Notes: generated by a model from the sequence alone, not told the origin. A stretch of 64,000 bases of DNA from Streptomyces sp. HUAS YS2 (GCF_033343995.1 NZ_CP137573.1:7783001-7847000); one strand, 5' to 3'; positions 51,065-60,470 are shown, counted from the first letter of the stretch. Translations and numbers: made by a program.

Positions 51065-51847
51065 CTAGCGGACGGGGTAGCCGTAGGTGTGGCCCTGTTC
51101 CTTGAGTCGGGGCAGGAGTGTCCGCAGGGCTTCGACGGTTTGGGAGCGGTCGCCGCCGGCGTCGTGGAAGAGGAGGGTCGGTCCGTTGGGGAGTTCCCGT
51201 TCGACGGTGGCGACGATGGCGACGGTGCCGGGACGCTCGAAGTCCTTGGTGTCGACGTTCCAGCCGAGGGGGCGCATGCCTCGGCCGGCGGCGAGCGTGC
51301 GGCTGTAGGGGGTGAACGCTCCGCCGGGTGCGCGGTAGTAGACGGGCCGTACGCCTCCGGACGCCTTGGTGATCATGGCTTCCGCGTCGAGGATCTGCTG
51401 CTTCTGGTACGCCTGGGAGGCCTTGTCCATGGCGGTGTTGTGCGACACGGAGTGGTTGCACAGACGGTGTCCGGCCGCGACGACCTTCTTCACGAGGTCC
51501 GGGTGGGCCTGGGCCTGCGTCCCGACCATGCAGAACGTGGCCTTAACGTCGTACTCGCGTAGCACAGCGAGTACTTGGGGGGTCCAGACGGGGTCCGGGC
51601 CGTCGTCGATGGTGATGTTGATGCCCTGCGGTCCCGCGTCGGAGGCGTGCGCGATGGACACGTCGACCGGCTTGACGACAACCCCTGGCGTGGCCGGCGT
51701 GGCCGGCGCTTTCGCCTTCGGCGGAGCGTCGCTCGTGGGGCCGGCTTGCGCGGTCCACACCGACGCGCCGGTCGCCAGGATCGTCACCCCGAGCGCCGCC
51801 CCGACCAGCTTGCCGTACCAGCCCCGCCCAGCACCGTGCCGCGCCAT
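51065..51847 (-). CDS. Secreted polysaccharide deacetylase (NodB domain)
   Basis: 260 residues. Signal anchor LVGAALGVTILATGASVW, a Pro/Ala linker, then a NodB domain with TIDDGPDP (catalytic and metal Asp), HSVSHNT (metal His pair), RAPGGAFTPYSR and LLFHDAGGDR. It deacetylates cell-wall or chitin-like glycans. ATG at 51847. Confidence 0.92.
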   Translation of the reverse strand: MARHGAGRGWYGKLVGAALGVTILATGASVWTAQAGPTSDAPPKAKAPATPATPGVVVKPVDVSIAHASDAGPQGINITIDDGPDPVWTPQVLAVLREYDVKATFCMVGTQAQAHPDLVKKVVAAGHRLCNHSVSHNTAMDKASQAYQKQQILDAEAMITKASGGVRPVYYRAPGGAFTPYSRTLAAGRGMRPLGWNVDTKDFERPGTVAIVATVERELPNGPTLLFHDAGGDRSQTVEALRTLLPRLKEQGHTYGYPVR

Positions 51848-52571
51848 GTCCGCCCCCACTCTCTCCCGCAGTGCCCCACCGGCCCCTGGTCGCGGTGCGA
51901 CCACCTGTCAGGACGACGCTTGGCGGCCAGGGGATGCGGCTGTTACCGACCACGGACAATTTCGGGAGCGTTCACGGACAACCATCCGCGAGCAGCAGCC
52001 GGAACTACGCCGCTCGACCCGATCCCGCCCCGCCAGAGTGTCCACCGGCACCCCCGTGCCGTCTAGTGGACGGGCGTCTTTCGCCTGGTCGCTGGGAAGT
52101 GTCAGCCGCCCACAAGCTCCGATGCCGGCCGGTCCCACGCGCTCACGTTCCGAACGACAGAAGGGTGGCTGCTCAATTTGAGCAGCCACCCCGCGGGCGC
52201 CGTGCTGGAACACGGGATACCCAAGCCCTGTTTCATGGTGCAGCCACGACGCCAGGGAGCGTGTGGCTAGGAGAGTGGCATCGCGGGTGCCCTGAAGGCA
52301 ATGCGCTCTAGACGGAAATGAATGAAAGATCTGGGCCGAACGCTGTGACCTGAGGCTTTGCGTCGCGTGGGCACGAGATCAGCCACCGATCGGTCCGAGA
52401 CGGCCATTTCGCGCTGAACGCCCGCGTATCAAATCCCCGCTGAGAGTGGCGACAGATTGTGATGGCCGCGGCGCCGGTGAGAGGATCTCACCGGCTGACG
52501 ACAGGACTGGAATCCTACTCGGCCGATCAGAGTGCAGCCACGACCAGTCAACATATTCAAGGGAGTTGTCC
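51848..52571. other. Intergenic region without a supported gene
   Basis: 724 bp of lower coding character, including a 12-bp perfect hairpin at 52163-52191 (GGGTGGCTGCTC / GAGCAGCCACCC, loop AATTT). The hairpin looks like a terminator without an attached gene, suggesting decayed sequence. Confidence 0.5.
52163..52191. terminator. Orphan 12-bp hairpin
   Basis: A perfect stem with a 5-nt AATTT loop in a gene-free region; no U-run on either side. Confidence 0.5.
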
Positions 52572-52802
52572 ATGCGTCTAGTCCCCCCGTCCCGTGACAC
52601 CGGTGGACCTGTGCCGGATCGAGCGCTCACTCCCGGTGAGCTCCTCATCGTCGTTGTCGTCGTCATCGCCGCGGCAGCGCTGGCCGCGTACGGACTGCCG
52701 ACGATCGGCGCCCTCGAGTTCATCGCCGGTGCACTGTACGTCGCCTGTCGCTCCGTCATCGCACTGCGTTCCGCCTCTCAGCGGCCCTCTGAAGCCGCCT
52801 GA
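52572..52802 (+). CDS. Small hypothetical membrane protein
   Basis: 76 residues; one or two hydrophobic helices (LLIVVVVVIAAAALAAYGL and ALEFIAGALYVACRSVIAL). No family recognised. It ends 5 bp before the XRE-type regulator and is probably co-transcribed with it. Confidence 0.55.
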   Translation: MRLVPPSRDTGGPVPDRALTPGELLIVVVVVIAAAALAAYGLPTIGALEFIAGALYVACRSVIALRSASQRPSEAA

Positions 52803-52807
52803 CCCGC

Positions 52808-53761
52808 ATGGGGCGGCAGGAGAATGCCGTCGCCGCGACCACACGGCAGGCCGAGGCGCTGGCGCAGTGGCTACGAGCCCAGCGCCGGCGCAGCGGCCTG
52901 ACCTACGCGGCCATGGCGAGCAAGGTCGGCTACGAGTTCACCGCCTCGATGTTCTCCCGCGGTGCCAGCGGGCGGGCCGTTCCCTCCCGCAGGCTGGTCA
53001 CGGCGTACGCCCGAGCCTGCGACGCGGACGAGACCGACGCCCTCAAGCTGTGGAAGGCGGCACGCAAAGCAGCCGAGGGCCAACTTCGCGGCACGGGCAA
53101 GGCGGAGGAGTTCGAAGACCTGGCCGATTCGATCGACCGGCATCTGTCGCACCCCCACTTCATAGAGACGCTCGACCAGCTGCGCCGCGCCATGATCCAG
53201 CTGCGTGCCACGGAGGGGCAGCCCTCGCTCGGCTACCTGCAGGACCGGGCAGGACGGTGCGGCGACGGCCGCCACCGCCTCCCGAAGAGCAGCCTGAGCG
53301 TCGTCCTGAGGGGCGCGGCCGTTCCCCAGCGCGCGCACATCACGGCATTCACCCAGGCCCTCGGGCTCTCCGCCCAGCGTGTCGCCATGTGGGAGCAGGC
53401 CTGGGACCGCGTCATGCAGCGACACCCGCGCGCCCCGGCCGCCCGACACCACAACCGGCGCCTGACGGCGGACCGGACAGAAACCTTCCTTGTCAACCCG
53501 CCCACAGCACAGGCCGAGACACCCCGGGGCAGGATCATCGTGCGGTCGGTCATGCAGGACGCCACCGAGCTCGTCCTGGAAGGCGACGCCCTGGACAGAC
53601 CCCTGGTCGGCGGACCCCAACGCCCCAATCCCCCCAAGGGCTACACCGCGCGAGGACTGCCCATCCGCTCACCCCGCCGCTACAGACTGCCCAAGCACCG
53701 AGGCCCCCGATTCACCGTCTCGCGGCACGGGACGGGGGGAGCAGCCGATGACCTTTCGTGA
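52808..53761 (+). CDS. XRE-type helix-turn-helix protein with two HTH-like segments
   Basis: 317 residues. The first helix-turn-helix lies at about 17-60 (LRAQRRRSGLTYAAMASKVG). A second similar module is at about 135-195 (SLSVVLRGAAVPQRAHITAF, LGLSAQRVAMWEQAW). The C-terminal 100 residues are Arg/Pro-rich with no recognised domain. Probably a DNA-binding regulator; ligand and targets unknown. Confidence 0.7.
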   Translation: MGRQENAVAATTRQAEALAQWLRAQRRRSGLTYAAMASKVGYEFTASMFSRGASGRAVPSRRLVTAYARACDADETDALKLWKAARKAAEGQLRGTGKAEEFEDLADSIDRHLSHPHFIETLDQLRRAMIQLRATEGQPSLGYLQDRAGRCGDGRHRLPKSSLSVVLRGAAVPQRAHITAFTQALGLSAQRVAMWEQAWDRVMQRHPRAPAARHHNRRLTADRTETFLVNPPTAQAETPRGRIIVRSVMQDATELVLEGDALDRPLVGGPQRPNPPKGYTARGLPIRSPRRYRLPKHRGPRFTVSRHGTGGAADDLS

Positions 53762-53822
53762 TTCCGGATTTCCGGCCTGACGAGTCGACTTCGGTGGGAC
53801 GGGGACGAGTCCGGGCCGGCTG

Positions 53823-53941
53823 CGGTGCCGACGGGATTCGAACCCGCGGACAGTCAGGGGCAGGCCCGCCCCGTCCCTGTCTGTCGCCGTGAGCGGAACC
53901 TCGCCCACGACGATCGCAATGGGCCGCTCTGCCACGGCACC
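53823..53941 (-). tRNA. Serine-type tRNA-like locus with aberrant anticodon arm
   Basis: Minus strand: a perfect 7-bp acceptor GGTGCCG/CGGCACC, discriminator G, a D-arm GCAGAGCGGCCCATTGC and a T-arm with GGGTTCGAATCCC. Between D- and T-arms lie about 68 nt instead of the usual 35-40 for long-variable-arm tRNAs. These include a long imperfect hairpin where the anticodon arm should be, and a second hairpin (GACAG..GGGGC/GCCCC..CTGTC) like an enlarged variable arm. The best anticodon stem I find is only 3 bp (loop TCGTGGG). Either a decayed tRNA gene or an unusual tRNA. Confidence 0.5.
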
Positions 53942-54154
53942 GCAACCTACGGGAATACGCGCCTTCCCGCTGCGAGCCAGGGTAGAGACAGTGTCCTGTG
54001 CCGACGTACTCCTTTTCGGGGACACGATGTCTCGCGGGGCGGGGCGGGCCGCTGCGGGCCGGGCAGGTCGCGCCCGGGCTCGCTCACTCCTCCGGACTGG
54101 CCCGCCGCCGTCGCAGGGCCTGACCGGTGCCGCGACGGCACCCCCGAACCGTCC

Positions 54155-55153
54155 CTAGGAGAGCACCCATTGGGGCGGGTGCCCCGGGTTGGCCGGGCAG
54201 GTGAAGACGTGCAGGTCACGGTCCCGGCCGAAGCGGAGCCGAGTGGGCTGGGCAACGGACCAGCCGCCCTTGACCGATGCCAGCCCCCGCAGGGACGGGT
54301 CCCGGTCCTCCAGCGGCATCCAACTGTGCGAGCCGGCGTCCATCTCCTCGCCGCCGGCCGTCAGCAGCAGTCGCATGGGGGTGGCGCAAGACGCGCAGTC
54401 GATGGACATCGGGCCCGTCGACGCCCAGCTGGGATAGCCGCCGACCCGCCACCCGGGCGGGATCGAGAGGTCGGACTGGTAGTTGGGGGCGTCGGGGCCG
54501 TGCTCCGCTGCCTGTGCGTCGTCCCAGGAGTCGATGAGAGCGATGAGCGGGGCGGGCAGCGTGTCGTCCTCGGCCCACGGGTAGGTGTCCACCTCTTCGG
54601 GATGCAGGACGCACGGCTCGGGCAGTTCGTGCTCCCAGCGCAGCAGCGGCACTTCGGGCGTGGCGGCGAGGAAGCGATCAGCGTGCTCGGTCTTTGCCGC
54701 GTGGCGCCACCGCAAGTGGTAGCGACGGTCCAGGTACGGGCTGTGGGCGAACGGGCAGCGGAAGAGCTGCACCAGGTCCGCACCGTCGGGCCCGGCGGCC
54801 AGGCCCGGGACGTCCCGGCGGAAGATCTGAGCGAGCCCCATGAACGGCACGGGCCCGTCCTCCCCGGGCGTCCCGGCGCCGCCGGGCCACGCCTGGCTCC
54901 GCGGCCACTCGTCCGCGGCCCGGGCGCGGCGGAACTCGTCCGGCAGATACCCCTCGGTCTCGGGGTTGTGGCGCTCGCGGCAGACCGGCCAGGGTTCACC
55001 GTCCGGCCACAGCATCGGCCCACCGACGTGACTGTCGCGCATGCCGGGCCGCCCAGGCCGCGGGTGCAGCCGGGTCGTCCGGCTCCGATAGGCGGCCAGG
55101 TCCGGAAAGACGGCTTCCACGGAGACCGGTCTGGCCGGCGTGGTCCTGATCAT
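54155..55153 (-). CDS. Hypothetical protein, YwqG/DUF1963-like
   Basis: 332 residues, soluble. Features: HVGGPMLWPDGEPWPVCRE, LVQLFRCPFAHSP, GGYPSWASTGPMSIDCASC with a CASC pair, and a closing FTCPANPGHPPQW. The order resembles YwqG-like (DUF1963) proteins but I am not certain. ATG 55153; no neighbours that suggest a function. Confidence 0.6.
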   Translation of the reverse strand: MIRTTPARPVSVEAVFPDLAAYRSRTTRLHPRPGRPGMRDSHVGGPMLWPDGEPWPVCRERHNPETEGYLPDEFRRARAADEWPRSQAWPGGAGTPGEDGPVPFMGLAQIFRRDVPGLAAGPDGADLVQLFRCPFAHSPYLDRRYHLRWRHAAKTEHADRFLAATPEVPLLRWEHELPEPCVLHPEEVDTYPWAEDDTLPAPLIALIDSWDDAQAAEHGPDAPNYQSDLSIPPGWRVGGYPSWASTGPMSIDCASCATPMRLLLTAGGEEMDAGSHSWMPLEDRDPSLRGLASVKGGWSVAQPTRLRFGRDRDLHVFTCPANPGHPPQWVLS

Positions 55154-55240
55154 GAGCAGACCGTACGTGGCCGAGAATCCGCCCCGCGAACGGATTTCGA
55201 GCAGGCCCGTCCAGAGCCGACATGTGGCCGCTCCGGTTCA

Positions 55241-55570
55241 GCGCTCGAACACGGCAAGGTGGAGACGGGCCTGCGGGTGCTGGTCAACGGTGCGCGCGGC
55301 GGTGCCGGCGGCTTCGTCACGCAACTTGCCAAGTACGCGGGGGCCGAGGTGATCGCCACGGCCGGTCCCTGGAGTACCGCAGCGGTCCTGCGGCAGGAGG
55401 CGGATCACGTCATCGACTACACCGCCCGACCGGTGACTGCCGCCCTCGACGGCCGCCAGGTCGACATCCTGTTCAACCTGGTCCCGTTGAGCCCGCAGGA
55501 CGCCGCAGCTCTGGTGCCGTTGGTACGGCGGGGCGGGCGGATCGTGTCGATCGCCGACGTCCACCGCCTC
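55241..55570 (+). pseudogene. Fragment of MDR (quinone-type) oxidoreductase
   Basis: An open frame encodes ALEHGKVETGLRVLVNGARG, then GGFVTQLAKYAGAEVIATAG, the HVIDYTARPV and LFNLVPLSPQDAAALVPLVR segments and GGRIVSIAD. This is the cofactor-binding half of a zinc-binding-dehydrogenase-like protein. The N-terminal GroES domain and the C-terminus are absent, so it is a remnant. Confidence 0.7.
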
Positions 55571-55660
55571 GGCCAGGCCGGCCGGATCCGCGGCAAGGTA
55601 CTCATCCGGCCGCCACACGCCGTCCAATTCCCCAATCCCAGCGCGGGCCTTGGTCACGCG

Positions 55661-56404
55661 TCAGGCGGTGGGGCAGGAGCCGGGGGTGTGGCCGAAGGTG
55701 CGGCGGTAGACGTCGATGAAGGTGCTGGCGGATGACCAGCCGCATCGGTGGGCGACCGTGGTGACGGGGGTGTGGTCGGCCAGGAGGATCAGCGCGTGGT
55801 GGAGCCTGATCTGGGTGCGCCATTGGCGGTACGTCAGGCCGAGGTCGTCGCGCAGGCGGCGGGAGAGCGTGCGGGCGCTGGCGCCGATCTGACGGCCGAG
55901 TTCGTCGAGGGAGCGGTTGTCCGCCGGGTCGGCGACGAGGATGTCGCGCAGTTCGCGGAGCAGGGGGCTGGTGGGTGTCGGCAGGTGCAGTGGCTGCTCG
56001 GGGGAGATGCTGAGCTGGTCGAGCATGACGGCCCGCAGGCGCCGGCGGGGCGGGCTGTCGTCCTCCGGCGTACGCGTGTAGGCGACGATGAGTTCGCGCA
56101 GGAGGGGGCTCACCGCGAGGACGGCCGGTTTGTCGAGGCCCAGGGGGTTCTCCGTGGCGGGCAGGCCGACGAGATGCAGGTCGAGTTCGCCGTGGGCCTG
56201 GTGGTGGTGCACGGTGCCCGCCGGGATCCAGATCGCGCGGGTGGCGGGGGCGACCCAGGAGCCGGCGTCGGTGGTGACGGCGATGGTGCCCTGGCTGGCG
56301 TAGGCGATCTGGTGGTCGTCGTGCCGGTGGGCGTCGATCTCGCTGCCGGACGCGAGACGTTGGGTCCGGGTCGGTGCGACGGGGGTGTGGCGGATTTTCT
56401 GCAT
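55661..56404 (-). CDS. AraC family regulator with cupin sensor domain
   Basis: 247 residues. N-terminal cupin (HRHDDHQIAYASQGTIAV, IPAGTVHHHQAHGELDL) and C-terminal AraC domain (LDELGRQIGASARTLSRRLRDD, cited in part; second helix TVAHRCGWSSASTFIDVY). ATG at 56404 and 55 bp from the divergent MFS gene, which it probably controls. Confidence 0.92.
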   Translation of the reverse strand: MQKIRHTPVAPTRTQRLASGSEIDAHRHDDHQIAYASQGTIAVTTDAGSWVAPATRAIWIPAGTVHHHQAHGELDLHLVGLPATENPLGLDKPAVLAVSPLLRELIVAYTRTPEDDSPPRRRLRAVMLDQLSISPEQPLHLPTPTSPLLRELRDILVADPADNRSLDELGRQIGASARTLSRRLRDDLGLTYRQWRTQIRLHHALILLADHTPVTTVAHRCGWSSASTFIDVYRRTFGHTPGSCPTA

Positions 56405-56458
56405 TAGTTGGCAATCTATCGAAAGCGGGACACCGGCTGTGTCTTCCAGCATGGGCGG

Positions 56459-57634
56459 ATGCGAAGGAACACACCGATCACTCTGCTGGCCGTGGGCCAC
56501 GCCTGCGTCGACATCTACCAGGGCGCCGTCGCGGCGCTGATCCCGTTCTTCGTGGCCGAGCGTGACTACGGCTACGCCGTCGCCTCCGGCATCGTGCTGG
56601 CCGCGTCCCTGCTGTCGTCCGTGGCCCAGCCGCTGTTCGGCGCGCTCACGGACCGGCGGGCGATGCCGTGGCTGTTGCCGGTCAGCACCCTGCTGGGCGG
56701 CGTGGGCATCGCGCTGAGCGGCCTGAGCGGCTCGTACGGGCTCACCCTGGTCTTCGTCGCGATCTCCGGGATCGGTGTCGCCGCGTACCACCCCGAGTCC
56801 GCCCGTGTGGCCCGGCTGGCGAGCCGGGGCAGCCACAGTGCGATGAGCTGGTTCTCCCTCGGCGGCAACATCGGCTTCGCGCTCGCCCCGATCATGGTGT
56901 CGATCGCGGTCGGACACGGCTCGCTGCACTGGACACCGGTACTCGTCCTGCCCGCCCTGGTCGGTGCCGCCCTGTGCGTGCCGGTGCTCCGGATGCTCGA
57001 CGGGCAGCGGGCCGGCACCTCCAAGACGTCGCCGGTCGAGGGCGCCGACGACGTCGCTTCGTTCGTGAAGCTGTCCCTGGCGGTGGTATTCCGCTCGATC
57101 GTCTTCACCGGCCTGAGCACCTTCATCTCCCTGTACGCCCAGCAGCGCATGCAGGGCAGCACCACCGCGGGAAGCGTCGCCCTGTTCCTGCTCTTCCTGG
57201 GCGGCGCCGTCGGCTCGGTCCTCGGCGGATCCCTGGCCGACCGCTACGACCGCGTCCGCGTCTCGGGCTGGTCGTACCTGATCTCGATCGTCGCCGTCGC
57301 GGGGGTGGTCTTCGTGCCAGGACCGGCCATGTTCCTGTTCGTGGCGCTCACGTCCGCCGGCCTGTACGTCCCGTTCTCGTTGCAGGTCACCCTCGGCCAG
57401 GACTACCTGCGCTCCCGCATCGGCACCGCCAGCGGCGTCACCCTCGGCCTCGCCGTCAGCATCGGCGGCCTCGTCAGCCCCCTGCTGGGACGCCTCGCCG
57501 ACTCCACCTCCCTGCAGACGGCCCTGGCCCCCCTGATCGCCATGCCCACCCTGAGCTGGCTGCTCTTCCGCACCCTGCCCGAACCCGCTGCCGTCGAGCC
57601 CCAGTCCGCCGCACCCGTACGACAGGACGCCTGA
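56459..57634 (+). CDS. MFS transporter, fosmidomycin-resistance-like
   Basis: 391 residues, 12 transmembrane helices. TLLAVGHACVDIYQGAVAAL and the LSSVAQPLFGALTDRR and GVAAYHPESARVARLASRGS segments are characteristic of the Fsr branch of MFS. The ATG at 56459 gives the family start; an in-frame ATG at 56408 would add 17 residues overlapping the regulator's promoter region. Divergent from the AraC regulator. Confidence 0.88.
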   Translation: MRRNTPITLLAVGHACVDIYQGAVAALIPFFVAERDYGYAVASGIVLAASLLSSVAQPLFGALTDRRAMPWLLPVSTLLGGVGIALSGLSGSYGLTLVFVAISGIGVAAYHPESARVARLASRGSHSAMSWFSLGGNIGFALAPIMVSIAVGHGSLHWTPVLVLPALVGAALCVPVLRMLDGQRAGTSKTSPVEGADDVASFVKLSLAVVFRSIVFTGLSTFISLYAQQRMQGSTTAGSVALFLLFLGGAVGSVLGGSLADRYDRVRVSGWSYLISIVAVAGVVFVPGPAMFLFVALTSAGLYVPFSLQVTLGQDYLRSRIGTASGVTLGLAVSIGGLVSPLLGRLADSTSLQTALAPLIAMPTLSWLLFRTLPEPAAVEPQSAAPVRQDA

Positions 57635-57708
57635 ACCCGAGTGAGCCGGCGCACTCTTCGGCGACGAAGGTGTGGGGGCGTTCTAGGATCCGGCCGGGGG
57701 TGGGATTG

Positions 57709-58518
57709 ATGTTCGTCAACCTGTACGAGGTGGCTGGTCCGCTCGAGGGCGAGCGGCGGAAGCGGCGGGTCTTCCTGGGGTTCGTCGGGACGGCGCGCGG
57801 GTTCGGGAGCGCGGCGATGCTCGCGGCCATGGCGGCCGTGGCGCTCGCCTGGTGGCGGCCGTCGGCGCCGGCGAGCCCGGTGGTGATCGCGCTGGGCCAA
57901 GTGGCCTTCGGGTGCGCGGTGGTGTGGGTGCTGGTCCTGTTCGCGGCACGGTGGTGGCTGCGGGTCACGGTCATGGACCGGCGGGAGCGCCGCGGGTGGG
58001 GGAGCCGCAGGTGGGGGAGCGTGCGCCGTCGGCGTACCAGGCCGCGTGGACCGAGCCCGTCCCATTGGCCGGGCGGCGAGGACTGGTGGCCGGCGGTCAC
58101 GGTCCTGGTGTTGCTCTTCTCCTTCCTGGGCGTTTCCGCACTGGCGCTCGCCCTGGCCTCGGTCGACGATCCGGGGGCCGCGGAGCGGCTCCGGTGGTGG
58201 GTCACGCTCCCGCTGCTCGGGCTCGGTGGCGGCGTGGGCGGCATCGTCGCCTGGGCCTGCGTCACGGGTCGGGAGCAGAGCCACGTGGCGTGCTGGTCGC
58301 CGTGGGGCGCGCTCTGGCGCGTGACGGTGTACACGCTGCCCGCGCTGCTCGCCGCGCCGTTCCTGATCGGCGACCGGCATCCGTGGACCGCCGCCTTCTC
58401 CGACGGAAACGAGCAGATGCCCGGCTTCTTGGCCGGCCTCGCCGGGCTGTGGCTGATCATCGCGCCGATGGTGCACCACGAGAGGTCGGCGCCGGGCGGG
58501 GGCGGCGGCGGGGACTGA
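57709..58518 (+). CDS. Hypothetical multi-pass membrane protein
   Basis: 269 residues with about six hydrophobic segments and a central Arg-rich cytoplasmic loop (RRERRGWGSRRWGSVRRRRT). No family recognised. The C-terminus ends in a glycine run. Stands alone between the MFS and LysE genes. Confidence 0.65.
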   Translation: MFVNLYEVAGPLEGERRKRRVFLGFVGTARGFGSAAMLAAMAAVALAWWRPSAPASPVVIALGQVAFGCAVVWVLVLFAARWWLRVTVMDRRERRGWGSRRWGSVRRRRTRPRGPSPSHWPGGEDWWPAVTVLVLLFSFLGVSALALALASVDDPGAAERLRWWVTLPLLGLGGGVGGIVAWACVTGREQSHVACWSPWGALWRVTVYTLPALLAAPFLIGDRHPWTAAFSDGNEQMPGFLAGLAGLWLIIAPMVHHERSAPGGGGGGD

Positions 58519-58592
58519 CACGGCGGAGCGCCGCCCCCGAGGTCGGGGCGCCGGCTCGTGGCGGCTCCGTCAGGGGTACTGGCGGGCGGTGT

Positions 58593-59228
58593 TCAGTCCT
58601 TGCGCCCTGTGGTGGCGATGGTGACGCCGAGCCCGATCATGGTGAGCCCGCCGATCCCACCGACCACGGAAAGCCGCTGCGGTGAGCGTGCGAACCAGTC
58701 CCGGGCCGTGGCCGCGGCCAGTCCCCACACCATGTCGGACGCGATGGCGATGAGGTTGAAGACCAGGCCCAACACCAGCATCTGCACGGCGACGCTTCCC
58801 TGACCCCGATCGACGAACTGCGGCAGCACGGCGGCGAAGAACACGATGGTCTTGGGATTGGTCACGCCGACCGCGAACCCCTCCCAGAACGTCCGCAGCC
58901 CACCCTGCGCGGCCTCCACCCCGGAGACCGCTGCCTGCAACGACCCACGCTCACGCCATGCCTTGACGCCGAGGAACACCAAGTGGGCGGCACCGGCCAG
59001 CTTGAGCACCGTGAAGACGAGTACGGAACGCTCGACGACTGCCCCAACCCCCAGGGCCACGGCCACGATCAGCACGTAGGCCCCGAGCGTGTTCCCCGCA
59101 ACCGTGGTCAGCGCGGCGCGGCGCCCCTGCGCCAGCGCCCGCCCGATCACGAAGAGCACGCTGGGACCGGGAATCACGATCAGCAGGAACGACATGGCCG
59201 CGAAGGCGAGTAAACGATCGGTAGACAC
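58593..59228 (-). CDS. LysE/RhtB family exporter
   Basis: 211 residues, six transmembrane helices. LysE signatures: FLLIVIPGPSVLFVIGRALAQG (cited in part: IPGPSVLFVIGRAL), GAAHLVFLGVKAWR and GVTNPKTIVFFAAVLPQFVD. Exports amino acids or homoserine-lactone-like compounds in characterised members. Codon 6 is TTA (59211-59213), suggesting bldA dependence. A TnpB element lies directly upstream and may have changed its promoter. Confidence 0.92.
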   Translation of the reverse strand: MSTDRLLAFAAMSFLLIVIPGPSVLFVIGRALAQGRRAALTTVAGNTLGAYVLIVAVALGVGAVVERSVLVFTVLKLAGAAHLVFLGVKAWRERGSLQAAVSGVEAAQGGLRTFWEGFAVGVTNPKTIVFFAAVLPQFVDRGQGSVAVQMLVLGLVFNLIAIASDMVWGLAAATARDWFARSPQRLSVVGGIGGLTMIGLGVTIATTGRKD

Positions 59229-59264
59229 CTTGACTTCCTCTCCCTTGATGAGTGAGGGGGATTC

Positions 59265-60470
59265 CTACGGCTCGCGCCGTGGGGTTTTCTGCTTCATCGC
59301 CGACTGCCCGCCCGGAGTTCTCCGTTGAGGTCTTACACCGGCTCCACAGACTGTCACGGCCAGCCCGGCCGCCAGAAGGTTCTTCGCCGCGTTCACGTCC
59401 CGGTCGTGGACCGTCCCGCAGCCGTCACACGTCCAGGTACGGACGCTGAGCGGCATCCTCTCCCGCAGTGCGCCGCAGTGGGAGCACAGCCTGGAGGAGG
59501 GGAAGAAACGGTCGACCGCGATCACTTCCCGCCCGTACCAGGCGGCTTTGTACTCCAGCAGGGAGCGGAACTCTCTCCAGCTCGCGTCCGAGATGGCTCG
59601 GGCGAGTGTGTGGTTCTTGACCATGTTCCGCACGGTCAGGTCCTCGATCACGAGCGTTTGGTTCTCACGCACGAGTCGGGTGGTCAGCTTGTGCAGGGTG
59701 TCCCGCCTGCGGTCGGCGATACGGGCGTGGATCTTGGCGACCTTCCGCCGGGCCTTGGCCCGGTTGGCCCCGTCGCCCTTGGCCTTCTTCGCCAGAGCCC
59801 GCTGGGCCTTGGCGAGCCGTGCGCGGTCGCGGCGTTCGTGCCGGGGGTTGGCGATCTTCTCGCCGGTCGAGAGAGTCAGCAGGCGGTTCAGGCCGACGTC
59901 GATCCCCACCGCCTTGTCGGTGGCGGGGAGCGGCTTCACGGACGGGTCGTCGCACAGCAGGGAGACGAACCAGCGGCCCGCACTGTCCTGCGACACGGTC
60001 ACCGTGGACGGCTGCGCCCCGGCAGGGAGTGGACGCGACCACACGATGTCGAGCGGCTCGCTCATCTTCGCCAGAGTCAGCTCACCCTTGCGGAAGCGGA
60101 AACCGGAGGTGGTGTACTCCGCCGACTTCCGCGACTTCTTCCTCGACTTGAACCGCGGGTACTTGGCCCGCTTGCCGAAGAAGTTCGTGAACGCCGCCTG
60201 CAAGTGCCGAAGACACTGCTGAAGCGGGACCGACGACACCTCTGCCAGGTAAGCCAGTTCCTCGGTCTTCTTCCACACGGTCAGCATCGCCGACGTCTGG
60301 TTGTAGTTGACCCGCTCCTGCCGGGCCCACGCCTCGGTACGGGCGGCAAGAGCCAGGTTGTAGACCTTGCGGACACACCCGAACGTGCGCGACAGCTCGG
60401 CCGCCTGCGCATCGGTCGGAAAGAAGCGGTACTTGAACGCCCGCTTCACGCACGCAGTAGTCACGCTCAC
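59265..60470 (-). CDS. tnpB: TnpB RNA-guided nuclease
   Basis: 401 residues, a canonical TnpB: N-terminal KRAFKYRFFPTDAQAAELSR, RuvC Asp in VGIDVGLNRLLTL, Glu in VIEDLTVRNM, a zinc ribbon CSHCGALRE...CDGCGTVHDRD, and the third RuvC Asp in DRDVNAAKN. All catalytic residues are retained. GTG start at 60470 or the next GTG. In contrast to the protein at 13.6 kb, the zinc finger is intact. Confidence 0.95.
   Translation of the reverse strand: MSVTTACVKRAFKYRFFPTDAQAAELSRTFGCVRKVYNLALAARTEAWARQERVNYNQTSAMLTVWKKTEELAYLAEVSSVPLQQCLRHLQAAFTNFFGKRAKYPRFKSRKKSRKSAEYTTSGFRFRKGELTLAKMSEPLDIVWSRPLPAGAQPSTVTVSQDSAGRWFVSLLCDDPSVKPLPATDKAVGIDVGLNRLLTLSTGEKIANPRHERRDRARLAKAQRALAKKAKGDGANRAKARRKVAKIHARIADRRRDTLHKLTTRLVRENQTLVIEDLTVRNMVKNHTLARAISDASWREFRSLLEYKAAWYGREVIAVDRFFPSSRLCSHCGALRERMPLSVRTWTCDGCGTVHDRDVNAAKNLLAAGLAVTVCGAGVRPQRRTPGGQSAMKQKTPRREP

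Noticed and set aside
51908..52213. 101-residue minus-strand frame in the gene-poor stretch
   Set aside because: No start signal or recognisable fold, and it runs through a perfect hairpin.
59904..59930. TTGTCGGTG as another damage promoter
   Set aside because: It lies inside tnpB coding sequence and has no TANNNT after 8 bases.
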